A DNA stretch of 64,000 bases from Nitrosomonas sp. (GTDB lineage Bacteria; Pseudomonadota; Gammaproteobacteria; Burkholderiales; Nitrosomonadaceae), in NCBI GenBank assembly GCA_016703745.1, contig JADJBK010000006.1, forward strand, positions 2,294,001-2,358,000. Reading direction: 5' to 3'. The position numbers were made by a program, and so were the translations under genes. Shown here piece by piece: positions 43,073 through 52,132 of this stretch. Numbering within the stretch: position 1 is the stretch's first letter; every line of letters begins with the position of its first letter. A model generated the notes under the pieces. That model saw only the letters and a program-made list of their open reading frames with translations, had not been told where the DNA came from and did not search any database.

Positions 43073-44658
43073 GATTGTTCTGTCTCAAAAAAAGGTGCAA
43101 ACTCTGCAGCCAGAGTTTTGCGGTCAATCTTACCATTGGGATTGCGCGGTAGACTGGCTTGTCTGAGCTCAACCAGGGCGGGCTGCATAAAAGCAGGCAA
43201 GTGCTGTTTGCAGGCGGCAAGAATCTTTTCCTTGACTGTATCTGCTCCGTCCACGGGTAACGCCACCACGACAATTGCCTGACCGAGTGTGGGATGAGCG
43301 ACACCAAAGGCTGCTGTTTCAGCAACCGTTTCAGTCGCATAAACCACTTCTTCTATTTCAGTTGGACTGACTCGATAACCCGAAGTCTTGATCATGTCAT
43401 CACGACGACCGATGAAATATAAATATCCTTCCTCATCCATGCGCACGGTATCGCCAGACCATACCGCCAGCTCTGGAATGGTCAACCCTGATTGGCGGGG
43501 AGTAATCGGCCTGAAACAGGCGGCGGTCTTGTCGGGATCATTCCAGTAACCCATAGAAACCAGCGGGCCACGATGCACCAGCTCGCCAGGTTCTCCTGGC
43601 GCACAGTGGGAGCCATCTTCACGCAGTACCATTACTTCTACATTGGGGATGGCTTTGCCCATGGAATCAGGGCGCTTATCCACCTGATTGGGCGGCAGAA
43701 AGGTCGAGCGGAAGGCTTCAGTCAAACCGTACATCAGATAAATCTGTGTGGCAGGCAAAATATTACGTAGCCGCGCCAATGTCGCTTGCGGCATCGCGCC
43801 GCCGGAATTGGTAATATAGCGTAACGAATCAATGCCATGCCAGTCCAGCTGCGCAAGCTGCACCCATAACGGTGGCACGGCTGCAAGTCCGGTGATGTTT
43901 TCTTGCCTGATCAATTGCAGAATATCTCTGGGCAGCAGGTAATTCATCAGCACGGCAGTCGCGCCGACATAAAAGGCGGTATTCAACTGATTCAGCCCGT
44001 AATCGAAACTTAACGGGAGCACGGATAGGATGCGATCCTGCGGATGATTGTCGAGGTATTGAGCAACACTCTTGGCGCCAGTGACCAGATTGCGGTGAGA
44101 AAGTACGACTCCCTTCGGTTTTCCGGTACTACCGGAGGTATACAAAATCGCTGCCATATCGCTATCGATCATGCGTGGACAGTAATTCTGATCAGGGGTC
44201 ATCTTCAGGAATGACTGCCAGCTGATTACTTCCAGACCGGGAGGGACGGATGGTGGCATGACATCCTCAACAAGAATAACCATACGTAAATCGTGACAGG
44301 ATGGTAGAGCAGATAGCAGCAGCTTGTAACGTTCGAGAGAAGTAACCAGTATCCTGACATTGCAGTCCTGCAAGATGTAGGCAACCTGCTCGGTTTTAAG
44401 TAAGGGATTGATTGGTACAAATACTCCACTAGCGGCACAGGCCCCAAACATGGCGATAACGGCTTCAGTACGCTTTTCGAGGTAAACAGCCAGACGTTCC
44501 CCGCGAGCATGGGCATGAATGTTTAAAGCATTCGCAAATGAACGGGTAGTATTAGCGAGTGTGGCATAGTCGGTTTTTTGCTGGCGATCGATCAATGCGA
44601 CGGCATGGGCAGAACGGTCAGCCGATCTGAAAATTAATTCATGGTAAAGAGTGGGCAT
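43069..44658 (-). CDS. Acyl-CoA ligase (AMP-forming), XrtA-associated type
   Basis: A 529-aa adenylate-forming ligase: ILYTSGSTGKPKGVVLSHRN, YGLTEAFRSTFL and the hinge GRRDDMIKTSGYRVSP. It matches the TIGR03098 group linked with exosortase A. It overlaps the PLP decarboxylase, consistent with activating an acid or amino acid for that enzyme. A carrier protein is not found next to it. Confidence 0.87.
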   Translation of the reverse strand: MPTLYHELIFRSADRSAHAVALIDRQQKTDYATLANTTRSFANALNIHAHARGERLAVYLEKRTEAVIAMFGACAASGVFVPINPLLKTEQVAYILQDCNVRILVTSLERYKLLLSALPSCHDLRMVILVEDVMPPSVPPGLEVISWQSFLKMTPDQNYCPRMIDSDMAAILYTSGSTGKPKGVVLSHRNLVTGAKSVAQYLDNHPQDRILSVLPLSFDYGLNQLNTAFYVGATAVLMNYLLPRDILQLIRQENITGLAAVPPLWVQLAQLDWHGIDSLRYITNSGGAMPQATLARLRNILPATQIYLMYGLTEAFRSTFLPPNQVDKRPDSMGKAIPNVEVMVLREDGSHCAPGEPGELVHRGPLVSMGYWNDPDKTAACFRPITPRQSGLTIPELAVWSGDTVRMDEEGYLYFIGRRDDMIKTSGYRVSPTEIEEVVYATETVAETAAFGVAHPTLGQAIVVVALPVDGADTVKEKILAACKQHLPAFMQPALVELRQASLPRNPNGKIDRKTLAAEFAPFFETEQS

Positions 44659-44753
44659 GTCAGTGGATCAGAAACGTAATTTATAAAATGTGCAGGTAAA
44701 ACTGGCTTGATCCGATTCAAGCGTACCCTTCCTATGAAAGCACTTCATACCTT

Positions 44754-46136
44754 TCAATGTGTCAAGTTTTTAGTACTGGCTTTATTAAGACCATATCGGT
44801 TCATTAAATCATAGAGGGTTGGCCGGGTCACGCCCAGTAGTTCTGCTGCTTTGGCAACGTTACCGTCTACCCTGGCGAGTGCTTTAACCAGAGTTTCGCA
44901 TTCTACTTTTTCCCTTATTTCACGCAGAGTAGCCGGCTCAGTTGGTTTATTGGCAGGCATCAGACCTAAATCCTCCACCGAGATTTGATTACCTTGCGCC
45001 ATCACAACCGCACGTTTGATGCAATTCTCAACTTCACGTACATTACCTGGCCATTGATAGTTATCGATCGCATTCAGCGCTTCCTGACTAAAACTCAATC
45101 CATGACGTTTATCTTTGGCACAAAACCGGTTTTTGAAAAAATGTGCAAGTAATACCGCATCGCCAATGCGATCACGTAATGGCGGTATTTGAATCGTGGT
45201 CTCGCTCAAGCGATAAAACAAATCCTCCCGGAAGGTTCTGGCCGCAATCATGTCTTTCAGGTTCTGGTGAGTCGCACATACGATTCGGACATCAACTTGA
45301 ATTTCTTCGCGCCCCCCAATTCGCTCGATTTTGTGCTCCTGCAAAAAACGCAGTAATTTGGACTGTAGTGAAAATGGAAGATCTCCGATCTCGTCGAGAA
45401 AGAAAGTGCCTCCCTGGGCTGACTCGATTTTACCGGGTGTCTGTTTTGTTGCACCGGTAAATGCGCCCTTTTCATAACCAAATAACTCGGATTCCAGCAA
45501 GTTTTCTGGGATGGCTGCACAGTTAACTGCAACAAAATTATGTTTCTTCCTGCCACTTAGTTCATGTAACGCGCGGGCCAGCAGTTCCTTACCGGTGCCA
45601 CTTTCTCCCAGTAATGCGACAGAAATATCGGATGAGGCAATACGCTGCACCTGCTGGCAAAGCTTGATCATGTTTGGGTCATTAGAAATGAATCCGGATA
45701 TGATCGTATTTTCGGAGGATTCAAGTAGCTCGCGGTTTTCGCATTGTAGTTGATGCAGATAGAATGCCCGGCTGACAATCAGGTTGAGCACGCTTGCGTC
45801 AAAAGGCTTTTGATGGAAATCATACGCTCCCAGGCTAATAGCTTTTAATGCGTTCTCGCGATTCTGGTTTCCGGTTAATACGATAACCTTGGTGTCAGGA
45901 GCTAGCTCCAGAATTTGTTGCAAGGTGGCAAGTCCTTCTGTCGCGCCATCTATATCTGGCGGTAGGCCAAGGTCCATGGTAACAACTGCGGGTGTATGCC
46001 GCCGTATTTGAGCCAGCGCACTTTCCCGGTCGGCGGCAGTGACCACGGTGAAATTATCAAAACTCCAGCGGAGTTGTTTTTGCAGCCCTGGATCATCTTC
46101 TACTACCAGCAGCTTTTTTTGTGTGTTGGTTGGCAT
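44754..46136 (-). CDS. prsR: PrsR, sigma-54-dependent PEP-CTERM response regulator
   Basis: About 460 aa from the ATG at 46136. A receiver domain (phospho-acceptor Asp55 in TMDLGLPP), an AAA+ sigma-54 activation domain with Walker A GESGTGKE and the GAFTGA loop, and a C-terminal Fis-type helix-turn-helix (NVAKAAELLGVTRPTLYDL). This is the PEP-CTERM-box regulator type. Its usual kinase partner PrsK is not in the window. The GTG at 46181 would add an unconserved tail, so the ATG is preferred. Confidence 0.88.
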   Translation of the reverse strand: MPTNTQKKLLVVEDDPGLQKQLRWSFDNFTVVTAADRESALAQIRRHTPAVVTMDLGLPPDIDGATEGLATLQQILELAPDTKVIVLTGNQNRENALKAISLGAYDFHQKPFDASVLNLIVSRAFYLHQLQCENRELLESSENTIISGFISNDPNMIKLCQQVQRIASSDISVALLGESGTGKELLARALHELSGRKKHNFVAVNCAAIPENLLESELFGYEKGAFTGATKQTPGKIESAQGGTFFLDEIGDLPFSLQSKLLRFLQEHKIERIGGREEIQVDVRIVCATHQNLKDMIAARTFREDLFYRLSETTIQIPPLRDRIGDAVLLAHFFKNRFCAKDKRHGLSFSQEALNAIDNYQWPGNVREVENCIKRAVVMAQGNQISVEDLGLMPANKPTEPATLREIREKVECETLVKALARVDGNVAKAAELLGVTRPTLYDLMNRYGLNKASTKNLTH

Positions 46137-46243
46137 CACTTGAACCGTGTCATTTATTGAAAGTGTAAAGTATATCGACACGATTTCAAATATATTGAGA
46201 TGTGGTTATCTAACCAATACTTGTAGCGGGCTAACAGAAACTT

Positions 46244-46729
46244 CTAGTGATGGCGATGGTGATGGGGTTCGTCCGATTCGCTGTGGTCGGATGCTGTGCG
46301 TAACCGGACCTGGTAAGTTGCATGGCAATCTGCACAAATACGGGTGATATCACTTAATTGTTGCAGCATAGTCTGAGGGTGTTGTGATGTTTCTGCTTCT
46401 GCTGCAATTTGGTCAAACCCCCGATGAACTTGCATACCCATCGCAACGAAGGGTTTGGGCAGAATTTCGTGTAAATGTCGCTCACCGGTACGGGGCATTT
46501 CCGTGCCCAGGCTGCGTGCGTGTTTTGCAATTGCAGTCATGTCCTGCTTAGCCAGCGACTGCAGAATAACCTGCATACCTTCAAGCAAGGCACGCATCTC
46601 GGATAAAAGATGATGGCGCTGCATTTTATTGAGTGGAATAACGTGACGAGTATCTGGATCGCTGGAGATGGCGCTGGTTGAGAATAAACCGATCCATGCA
46701 CTGATCAGTATCAGGGAGAATTTTTTCAT
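46244..46729 (-). CDS. Periplasmic haem-c protein (cytochrome c'-like)
   Basis: A 161-aa protein with a signal peptide (MKKFSLILISAWIGLFS...) and a single CADCH haem-binding motif near the C-terminus, as in helical cytochrome c' and c-556 types. The tail is rich in His, Glu and Asp (ESDEPHHHRHH), perhaps a metal-binding extension. It is 16 bases downstream of the penicillin-acylase gene. Function in electron transfer or gas binding is not determined. Confidence 0.8.
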   Translation of the reverse strand: MKKFSLILISAWIGLFSTSAISSDPDTRHVIPLNKMQRHHLLSEMRALLEGMQVILQSLAKQDMTAIAKHARSLGTEMPRTGERHLHEILPKPFVAMGMQVHRGFDQIAAEAETSQHPQTMLQQLSDITRICADCHATYQVRLRTASDHSESDEPHHHRHH

Positions 46730-46744
46730 ATCAGAGTTCCTTGG

Positions 46745-49108
46745 TTAATTAGTGGGAATTAATAACAACGTGTAGTTACTTGTGCCAGGCAGAAACGGGC
46801 TGGTAAGTCCGGCTACCCAGTCAGCATGGCCAGTACCATAGTAGGGAGAAAGTGGATGGCCGCTTTGCCCCCCCGGCATGTGAAAGTATCCAGCGACTTC
46901 ATCACCTGGTGCAACTCCAAACCGTATGGAAGCCCCAAAATTGGGCGCCTGGACACGGGGCATATGATGATCACCAGGTAAAGGATCAGCTGGCATATCC
47001 AGCCATCTGGCAAGCCATTCGGGTAGCGCCTGGCTGAGTGGGTGCCGGATTTCTGCAGTATTTTCTTTTCCCCAGGAATAAGCTGCTATTCCCCCTGACT
47101 GTGATTGGGCTATTTTGGCAATACGTTCTGCGCATGACACAAGTAGATTCTGCCAGTTTTGATAACCTGGTGACAGCAAGTGTGGTGGCTGATGCTCGAG
47201 CAACTGCCAGACGGCATGTTCAATCTGATTCAACCTTGGCAGCGAGAAGCCTGGCTGGCTGGCTTTTATTTTTGCAGCAAAACCACTCAATGCACTTCGC
47301 ATGACTTCATGGCGAAAATTTCTGACCAATCGGTAGGATACCGACTGGTCAGAAGCGCGCCCATCCCAGTCACGTAATCCCATCCGCATGGCCTGGCTCC
47401 AGTCAGCCGTTTGATCCAATAACACGTTATCGAGTAATTGTTTCCAGCGTTCCAGCAACATGGCACGGTCATCCAGCTGTATCTCCAGCAAATCGACAGG
47501 TGAGAATCGATCTGTTGCCATCAGGCCATCACGAATTTGCCGGCTGCGGGCACCCAATTCATAGCCGCCGTCTCCGAGTCCGGTGAGCATGTCGCCGTCG
47601 ATCATGCGTGAATTGCCATTCCAGATTCGTGCACCGGGGGGGTTGATAATGCGCGGGTAGTTTTCAGCTGCTATCCAGCCTTGCCAACCGATGTCGCCTT
47701 TATCCCAGTTCCCGGGTAGGTGAGAGTCAAAGTTACCATGACGCGCGGGTAGGCGGCCAGCGATTGTCCATGCAATATCACCAGTGTCGTCCCCAATAAT
47801 AAAATTCTGTGCCGGAATACCTATATCTGGAGCAATCCTGACAGCATCATGAACGGTTTGGGCTGATTCAAGCCGGATGAGATCAAGATTGACGGCGCCA
47901 ATGCGGTGCGCGACCCATGCCAGTGCAAGCGGTGTACTATCGTGTTCGCTTTCTAGAATAGGCCCCCAGCTGGTTTCGGCGATAACTAGCGTTTCAGCGG
48001 GGGCACCCTTGACATTTATCATTTCACTATAAATTGCCAATGGTTTCCATTCGCCTCGATCGTAATAAAGGGAGAGATTCTCTGGATGGAGGGTAACCCG
48101 TACCCAGTCGGCGAAATCACCATAAGCATTGGTAAATCCCCATGCAATGTGACGATTTGTACCTACCACGATTGCGGGTGCTCCTGGCAGGCTGACGCCG
48201 GTAATATCGGTCATATGTTCAGAGTCTTCAGGGTCAGGGTAAACCAGGCGGGTGCGAAACCAGAGATTAGGCACTCGTAAACCGAGGTGCATATCATTGG
48301 CAATTAATGCCTTGCCATCTGCCAGATGGCCCATGACAGCAAATCCGTTACTGCCGGCCGAATATACTTCTTCAAATTCAATATCCTGCAACAGGCTTTT
48401 ATCGAGAGTACGCAAATCCAGCTCATTTTCTTCTGGAAATCGTGGCCATTCAAGCAGCTTGCCTTCTAACGGGGCATCCCATTCACCGCCGCTGGCAGCT
48501 AAAAAACGGTAAGCAGCCTCCGGCAGGATGGAGTGCATCACAGAAAGTTTTGGCTCGCGATGAATACTGGCTTCCTGCAGGGTCAGGTACATAGCCATAA
48601 TGACGAGCAGACTGTCTTCACTACACCAATTTTGAGGAGCAGTCTGTATCAGTAGATAAGAGAATGGCCAGATCGTGAGATCTGCCAGACCCTGATTAAC
48701 CCCCGCTGTATAAGCATTTAACAACTCACGCTGATTATCCGGCAATGCGATCAACATTGCTTGTGCGCGGCTGCGAAAACGATGTTTGCGTGCACTTCGG
48801 TCTGCCGACAAAGCCGGGCTGCCAAAAAGTTCTGCCAGCTCGCCGGCAGCTTTGCGACGCAATAAATCCATCTCGAAGAATCGTTCCTGAGCATGAACGT
48901 AACCTAACGCTTTCGTCAGATCCAGTCGGTTATCACCCGTCAGCGTGACACTACCGACACTATCCCGCTCTACAGTTACGGTGTGCAGCAGTCCGGCTAC
49001 AGACTGTTCTCCTTCGTAACGTGGCAAACTGCCTGCCAGCAGTATCCACCCGGCAGCGGTGATAACCACAATCAGAAAAAGTAATATTGCAACTGATTTT
49101 CTCAGCAT
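46745..49108 (-). CDS. Penicillin-acylase-family (Ntn) hydrolase
   Basis: A 787-aa precursor with an N-terminal membrane/signal segment (SVAILLFLIVVITAAGWILL). Family features: GYVHAQERFFEMDLLRR, the autocleavage site AGSNGFAVMG (Ser becomes the nucleophile) and the later FTNAYGDFADWVRV and NWDKGDIGWQGW segments. Members cleave amide bonds such as acyl-homoserine lactones, antibiotics or acyl amino acids. Quorum quenching is a possibility but unproven; the LuxI-like gene nearby makes it worth a test. Confidence 0.88.
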   Translation of the reverse strand: MLRKSVAILLFLIVVITAAGWILLAGSLPRYEGEQSVAGLLHTVTVERDSVGSVTLTGDNRLDLTKALGYVHAQERFFEMDLLRRKAAGELAELFGSPALSADRSARKHRFRSRAQAMLIALPDNQRELLNAYTAGVNQGLADLTIWPFSYLLIQTAPQNWCSEDSLLVIMAMYLTLQEASIHREPKLSVMHSILPEAAYRFLAASGGEWDAPLEGKLLEWPRFPEENELDLRTLDKSLLQDIEFEEVYSAGSNGFAVMGHLADGKALIANDMHLGLRVPNLWFRTRLVYPDPEDSEHMTDITGVSLPGAPAIVVGTNRHIAWGFTNAYGDFADWVRVTLHPENLSLYYDRGEWKPLAIYSEMINVKGAPAETLVIAETSWGPILESEHDSTPLALAWVAHRIGAVNLDLIRLESAQTVHDAVRIAPDIGIPAQNFIIGDDTGDIAWTIAGRLPARHGNFDSHLPGNWDKGDIGWQGWIAAENYPRIINPPGARIWNGNSRMIDGDMLTGLGDGGYELGARSRQIRDGLMATDRFSPVDLLEIQLDDRAMLLERWKQLLDNVLLDQTADWSQAMRMGLRDWDGRASDQSVSYRLVRNFRHEVMRSALSGFAAKIKASQPGFSLPRLNQIEHAVWQLLEHQPPHLLSPGYQNWQNLLVSCAERIAKIAQSQSGGIAAYSWGKENTAEIRHPLSQALPEWLARWLDMPADPLPGDHHMPRVQAPNFGASIRFGVAPGDEVAGYFHMPGGQSGHPLSPYYGTGHADWVAGLTSPFLPGTSNYTLLLIPTN

Positions 49109-49131
49109 ATTGGGCTAAAAGCGTTGATCTT

Positions 49132-49638
49132 TCAATCACTATTATTTTCTGAAAGCGGCTGAAGCGCCGATCGGATCGCCTCGATGCGTCGACGATTGAC
49201 GCCAAGATCACTTTTGCCCAAACGGGATGCAGAGCGGACGTGAATCACATTCATGCCGGGATCAAACCAGAATTCGACATCATCGACAAATTTCAGGGTG
49301 GGTGTGGTGAATCGAGCGTAGAGATAGTCTGATGTGTTTTCGATAATCTGTGCCCCTGGCGTGGCTGCGACAACAGTTTTGATCCTCGCCAGCATGGCTT
49401 CTCCGTCAAGATCAACTTCGAGGGGAGCAATAGAAGCATAGTCCTGTTGGGGGTGCTCCGGGTAGAGTCCAGTTTGGCTGGATACGCTATTAGGTGTCGG
49501 TGCCGGCGGCTTTAATCTGCCCTCGCGCACCCCGAGATCATCAGGTGGATTCCCCCTGAAAAAGCCTAGCTGGCCGACCACAATCATGAGCACTGCAGTT
49601 GCAAAGATAATGATGGCCAACCATTTGATTAGTAGCAT
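49132..49638 (-). CDS. DUF1499-domain membrane protein
   Basis: A 168-aa protein: one N-terminal helix (MLLIKWLAIIIFATAVLMIV) and a DUF1499 domain (NSVSSQTGLYPEH, then FVDDVEFWFDPGMNVIHVRSASRLGKSDLGVNRRR in the C-terminal half). Function unknown; family members are often membrane-linked. It lies between the LOV protein and the penicillin acylase-type gene. Confidence 0.85.
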   Translation of the reverse strand: MLLIKWLAIIIFATAVLMIVVGQLGFFRGNPPDDLGVREGRLKPPAPTPNSVSSQTGLYPEHPQQDYASIAPLEVDLDGEAMLARIKTVVAATPGAQIIENTSDYLYARFTTPTLKFVDDVEFWFDPGMNVIHVRSASRLGKSDLGVNRRRIEAIRSALQPLSENNSD

Positions 49639-49665
49639 GGAATGATGATATGGAATCCTGATTTT

Positions 49666-50127
49666 TTATGGATAGGATCCGGATAAGGCCGCTACCTGTG
49701 CCTTCAGTTGCGCAATTTCTGTTTCGGCATGACGTTGACCAGTTACATCGTATTGAACCCCCAGAAAATAAAGCAATCTTCCGTCAGCATCGAGCAGGGG
49801 AGTGATATTCAGATGGTTGTAAAATAACTCGCCATTTTTGCGGTAATTACGCAGTATGATTTCAACCGGTTGTCTGGTTTCGATTGCTGTTTTCAAATGC
49901 AGACGCTCGGCTTGATCGCGATCAGTGCCCTGTAAAAAACGGCAATTACGTCCCAGCACCTCTGTCTGCGAGTAACCCGTGATGATTTCGAAGGCTTTGT
50001 TGGCGTATACCAATGGCAAGTCTTTCTGGTCGGGGTCGGCCAGAGTAATGCCGTTGACACACGAATCCAGGATTTTTGACAATACCTGTGGAATGAGTCC
50101 CGGGTCTTTCTCAACAATAAAATCCAT
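49666..50127 (-). CDS. Short LOV blue-light photoreceptor
   Basis: About 153 aa from ATG at 50127 with GGAG before it. One PAS/LOV domain with the diagnostic GRNCRFLQG motif (photoactive Cys62), paired Asn residues (NYRKNGELFYNHLNI) and the strand Gln (FLGVQYDVT) that contacts flavin. There is a short C-terminal helix (about 130-150) but no kinase, GGDEF or DNA-binding domain. It is in a leftward run with an SRPBCC protein and an FAD oxidoreductase, so it may signal by protein contact or govern that run (inference). Confidence 0.9.
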   Translation of the reverse strand: MDFIVEKDPGLIPQVLSKILDSCVNGITLADPDQKDLPLVYANKAFEIITGYSQTEVLGRNCRFLQGTDRDQAERLHLKTAIETRQPVEIILRNYRKNGELFYNHLNITPLLDADGRLLYFLGVQYDVTGQRHAETEIAQLKAQVAALSGSYP

Positions 50128-50183
50128 TATGTTTCTCCAAAATTTCACCTGTAACCGTCGTGTGACAATTTCAAGCGTGTGCT

Positions 50184-50681
50184 CTAAAAATTAGGCTGAG
50201 GTTTTTCCTGACTCGAGTGTTCTGTTTCTACTAGCTTGCGGATATTGCGCACGGTGCGTTCGGTGCCATCCTGAACCGCAAATCGTATCAATTTTTCAAA
50301 AGGACGCATGTGCAGTTCAAGACTGAGCAGCTCAAAAGTAAATGATATGCGCGTTGCGTTCTGATCGATCGTTTCCAGCACATAATCGCAGCGAAAAGGG
50401 TTGGATATTCCTTCAAAGCAGATTCTGGATGCGGGGTTGAAAATGACTACCTTGAACGTTGATTCCGATTGGTTTCCCTGATCCACCCTGACTTGGCGAC
50501 ACAAAGTGCCCTGCGCAATAGCGCCAGGAGTGAGCTGTTCCAGTTCCCGGACTTCAGGCGACCATCTTGGGTAGTTCTTCAGTAAATGATTGCCGATGAA
50601 ATCAAACAGCTTCTCGCTTGAACATTGAATTTCTGTGCTGGCTTTTCCAGCAACCGAAGTATCGTTAAACAAATTGAACAT
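50184..50681 (-). CDS. SRPBCC-family protein
   Basis: About 165 aa from ATG at 50681 (GGAGAC upstream). It looks like a polyketide-cyclase/dehydrase-type START fold: start TSVAGKASTEIQCSSEKLFDFIGN, then CRQVRVDQGNQSE and FRCDYVLETIDQNATRI. Such folds bind hydrophobic ligands. It lies directly between the FAD oxidoreductase and LOV genes. Confidence 0.78.
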   Translation of the reverse strand: MFNLFNDTSVAGKASTEIQCSSEKLFDFIGNHLLKNYPRWSPEVRELEQLTPGAIAQGTLCRQVRVDQGNQSESTFKVVIFNPASRICFEGISNPFRCDYVLETIDQNATRISFTFELLSLELHMRPFEKLIRFAVQDGTERTVRNIRKLVETEHSSQEKPQPNF

Positions 50682-50728
50682 GAAACAGTCTCCTGCTGGC
50701 GCGACATGATTGTGAACCCAGGGCACAT

Positions 50729-51883
50729 CTATATCAGATAGGTATCAACGCCGGTTAACAATAAATCATACTGTGCTTCGACTACTTCCTTGATCAGCAA
50801 TGCCGGCATGCCTGTCACAATGTTGCTCTCCATCGCTAGCCAGCCAGCCGCATCAGTAGCACCGAGACTGACCACATAGCCGATATCCCGATGCAGATAA
50901 GGCTCCATGACTTTGATGATACCAGAGTGGCGCAGTAGATTGCGTGCTGCTAGCTTTCCCTTGCGCACTGCGGATTGTGCTGTCATAGCGTTGGATCCAA
51001 CTGACTGATAATGTGCGCAATCACCCGCCGCAAAAATATTGGCCAATATATCCTGGCTAACGGTAACTTGCCCGAATGCATTGGTTTTGAGGATTCCTGC
51101 CTGTTTACCAGAAAATACCAGCGATAGCATTGAGGGTAGAACAACACGTTGCCCCGTTATTTTATGCTTAAGCAGCAGTTGATTTTCCTGCTGACCAATA
51201 AAATGAGACGATGGATGGAATTCGATGCTTTCTTCCTGCATGCGGGTTTGCACATATTGAGAGAAACCAGCCGGAAACTGGCGTAGAACGTGCTCGCCGC
51301 TATCGATTAATCGCAGCCTGCAGGTGCTGCGCATGCGGCGGAGAAAATCAGTGATCTCGAACAGAAACTGGATACCGGTTGCCCCGCCACCCACAATGGA
51401 AATGAACGTGTCTGCATCACTTGATGCAGACAAATATGAGCTAAGCAGCGCTGATCCTGCCATCCCTGAAAAATCATCCAGCTCCAGTACCTGTTCTCCA
51501 AAATTGTTCCGATTGGTGTTTCCCCCGGTTGTAATCAGCAAATAATCAAATGGCAGAGTCTGCTCGTTGACTTGAATACATTTTGTTTTTTGCCAATATA
51601 TCAGGCGATCGGCGGTGATATTCAGCGTATTCTGGATATGGCGAAAGCCAAATCGCTGCACCAATACTGATAGAGGAACCTGGAAATCGGTCAGGGGATA
51701 ACGGAAGGTCTCATGTACATGCGTTATCTTGAGGTGTTCCGCTTTGGGATCAATCAACGTGATCTCCGCCCCGGGCATATACCGATAGAGTGTCACCATG
51801 GCGGCAATGCCGGCATAACCACCGCCCACAATCACGATCTTTAACTGTTTGCTTCCTGGAATATATAATGGCAGGAAAGCCAT
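50729..51883 (-). CDS. FAD/NAD(P)-binding oxidoreductase (NDH-2/FSP1-like)
   Basis: About 384 aa from the ATG at 51883, which has GGAGGG eight bases upstream; the frame is open to 51988 but the extra part lacks family similarity. Two Rossmann motifs are seen: IVIVGGGYAGIAA (FAD) and ISIVGGGATGIQ (NADH). The C-terminal FAAGDCAHYQSVGSNAMTAQ is the FAD-binding ATGxD-like motif. It resembles type II NADH dehydrogenase and AIFM2-type enzymes, which reduce quinones. First gene of the LOV/SRPBCC run. Confidence 0.85.
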   Translation of the reverse strand: MAFLPLYIPGSKQLKIVIVGGGYAGIAAMVTLYRYMPGAEITLIDPKAEHLKITHVHETFRYPLTDFQVPLSVLVQRFGFRHIQNTLNITADRLIYWQKTKCIQVNEQTLPFDYLLITTGGNTNRNNFGEQVLELDDFSGMAGSALLSSYLSASSDADTFISIVGGGATGIQFLFEITDFLRRMRSTCRLRLIDSGEHVLRQFPAGFSQYVQTRMQEESIEFHPSSHFIGQQENQLLLKHKITGQRVVLPSMLSLVFSGKQAGILKTNAFGQVTVSQDILANIFAAGDCAHYQSVGSNAMTAQSAVRKGKLAARNLLRHSGIIKVMEPYLHRDIGYVVSLGATDAAGWLAMESNIVTGMPALLIKEVVEAQYDLLLTGVDTYLI

Positions 51884-52022
51884 TTGCTGCCCTCCCTGGT
51901 GGTTTCTGAAGAAACAAGCGTAGCATAACGTGTTGTGCAATGCTGCAATTTGCTTATTCATGGCGGTGTTCCTGATGAAATTTTTCACCTCAGGTTGACT
52001 TTTTGGGTGATGAAGGCTGCTT

Positions 52023-52047
52023 GTGTACCTGCTTCCAGCGGGTACAC
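52023..52047. repeat. Inverted repeat upstream of the oxidoreductase-SRPBCC-LOV run
   Basis: GTGTACC/GGTACAC arms 11 bases apart, with an extra GC/GC inside. No T-run, so not a terminator. About 140 bp before the oxidoreductase start on the minus strand; a possible operator, not identified. Confidence 0.4.
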
Positions 52048-52132
52048 TGAATTACAATCCGTGTTTTGTTTTAAAGCTGTCCTTTGCAGATCGATTGTAT
52101 GAAGCCATAAAGCTGCCAAACACCAGCAAGCT

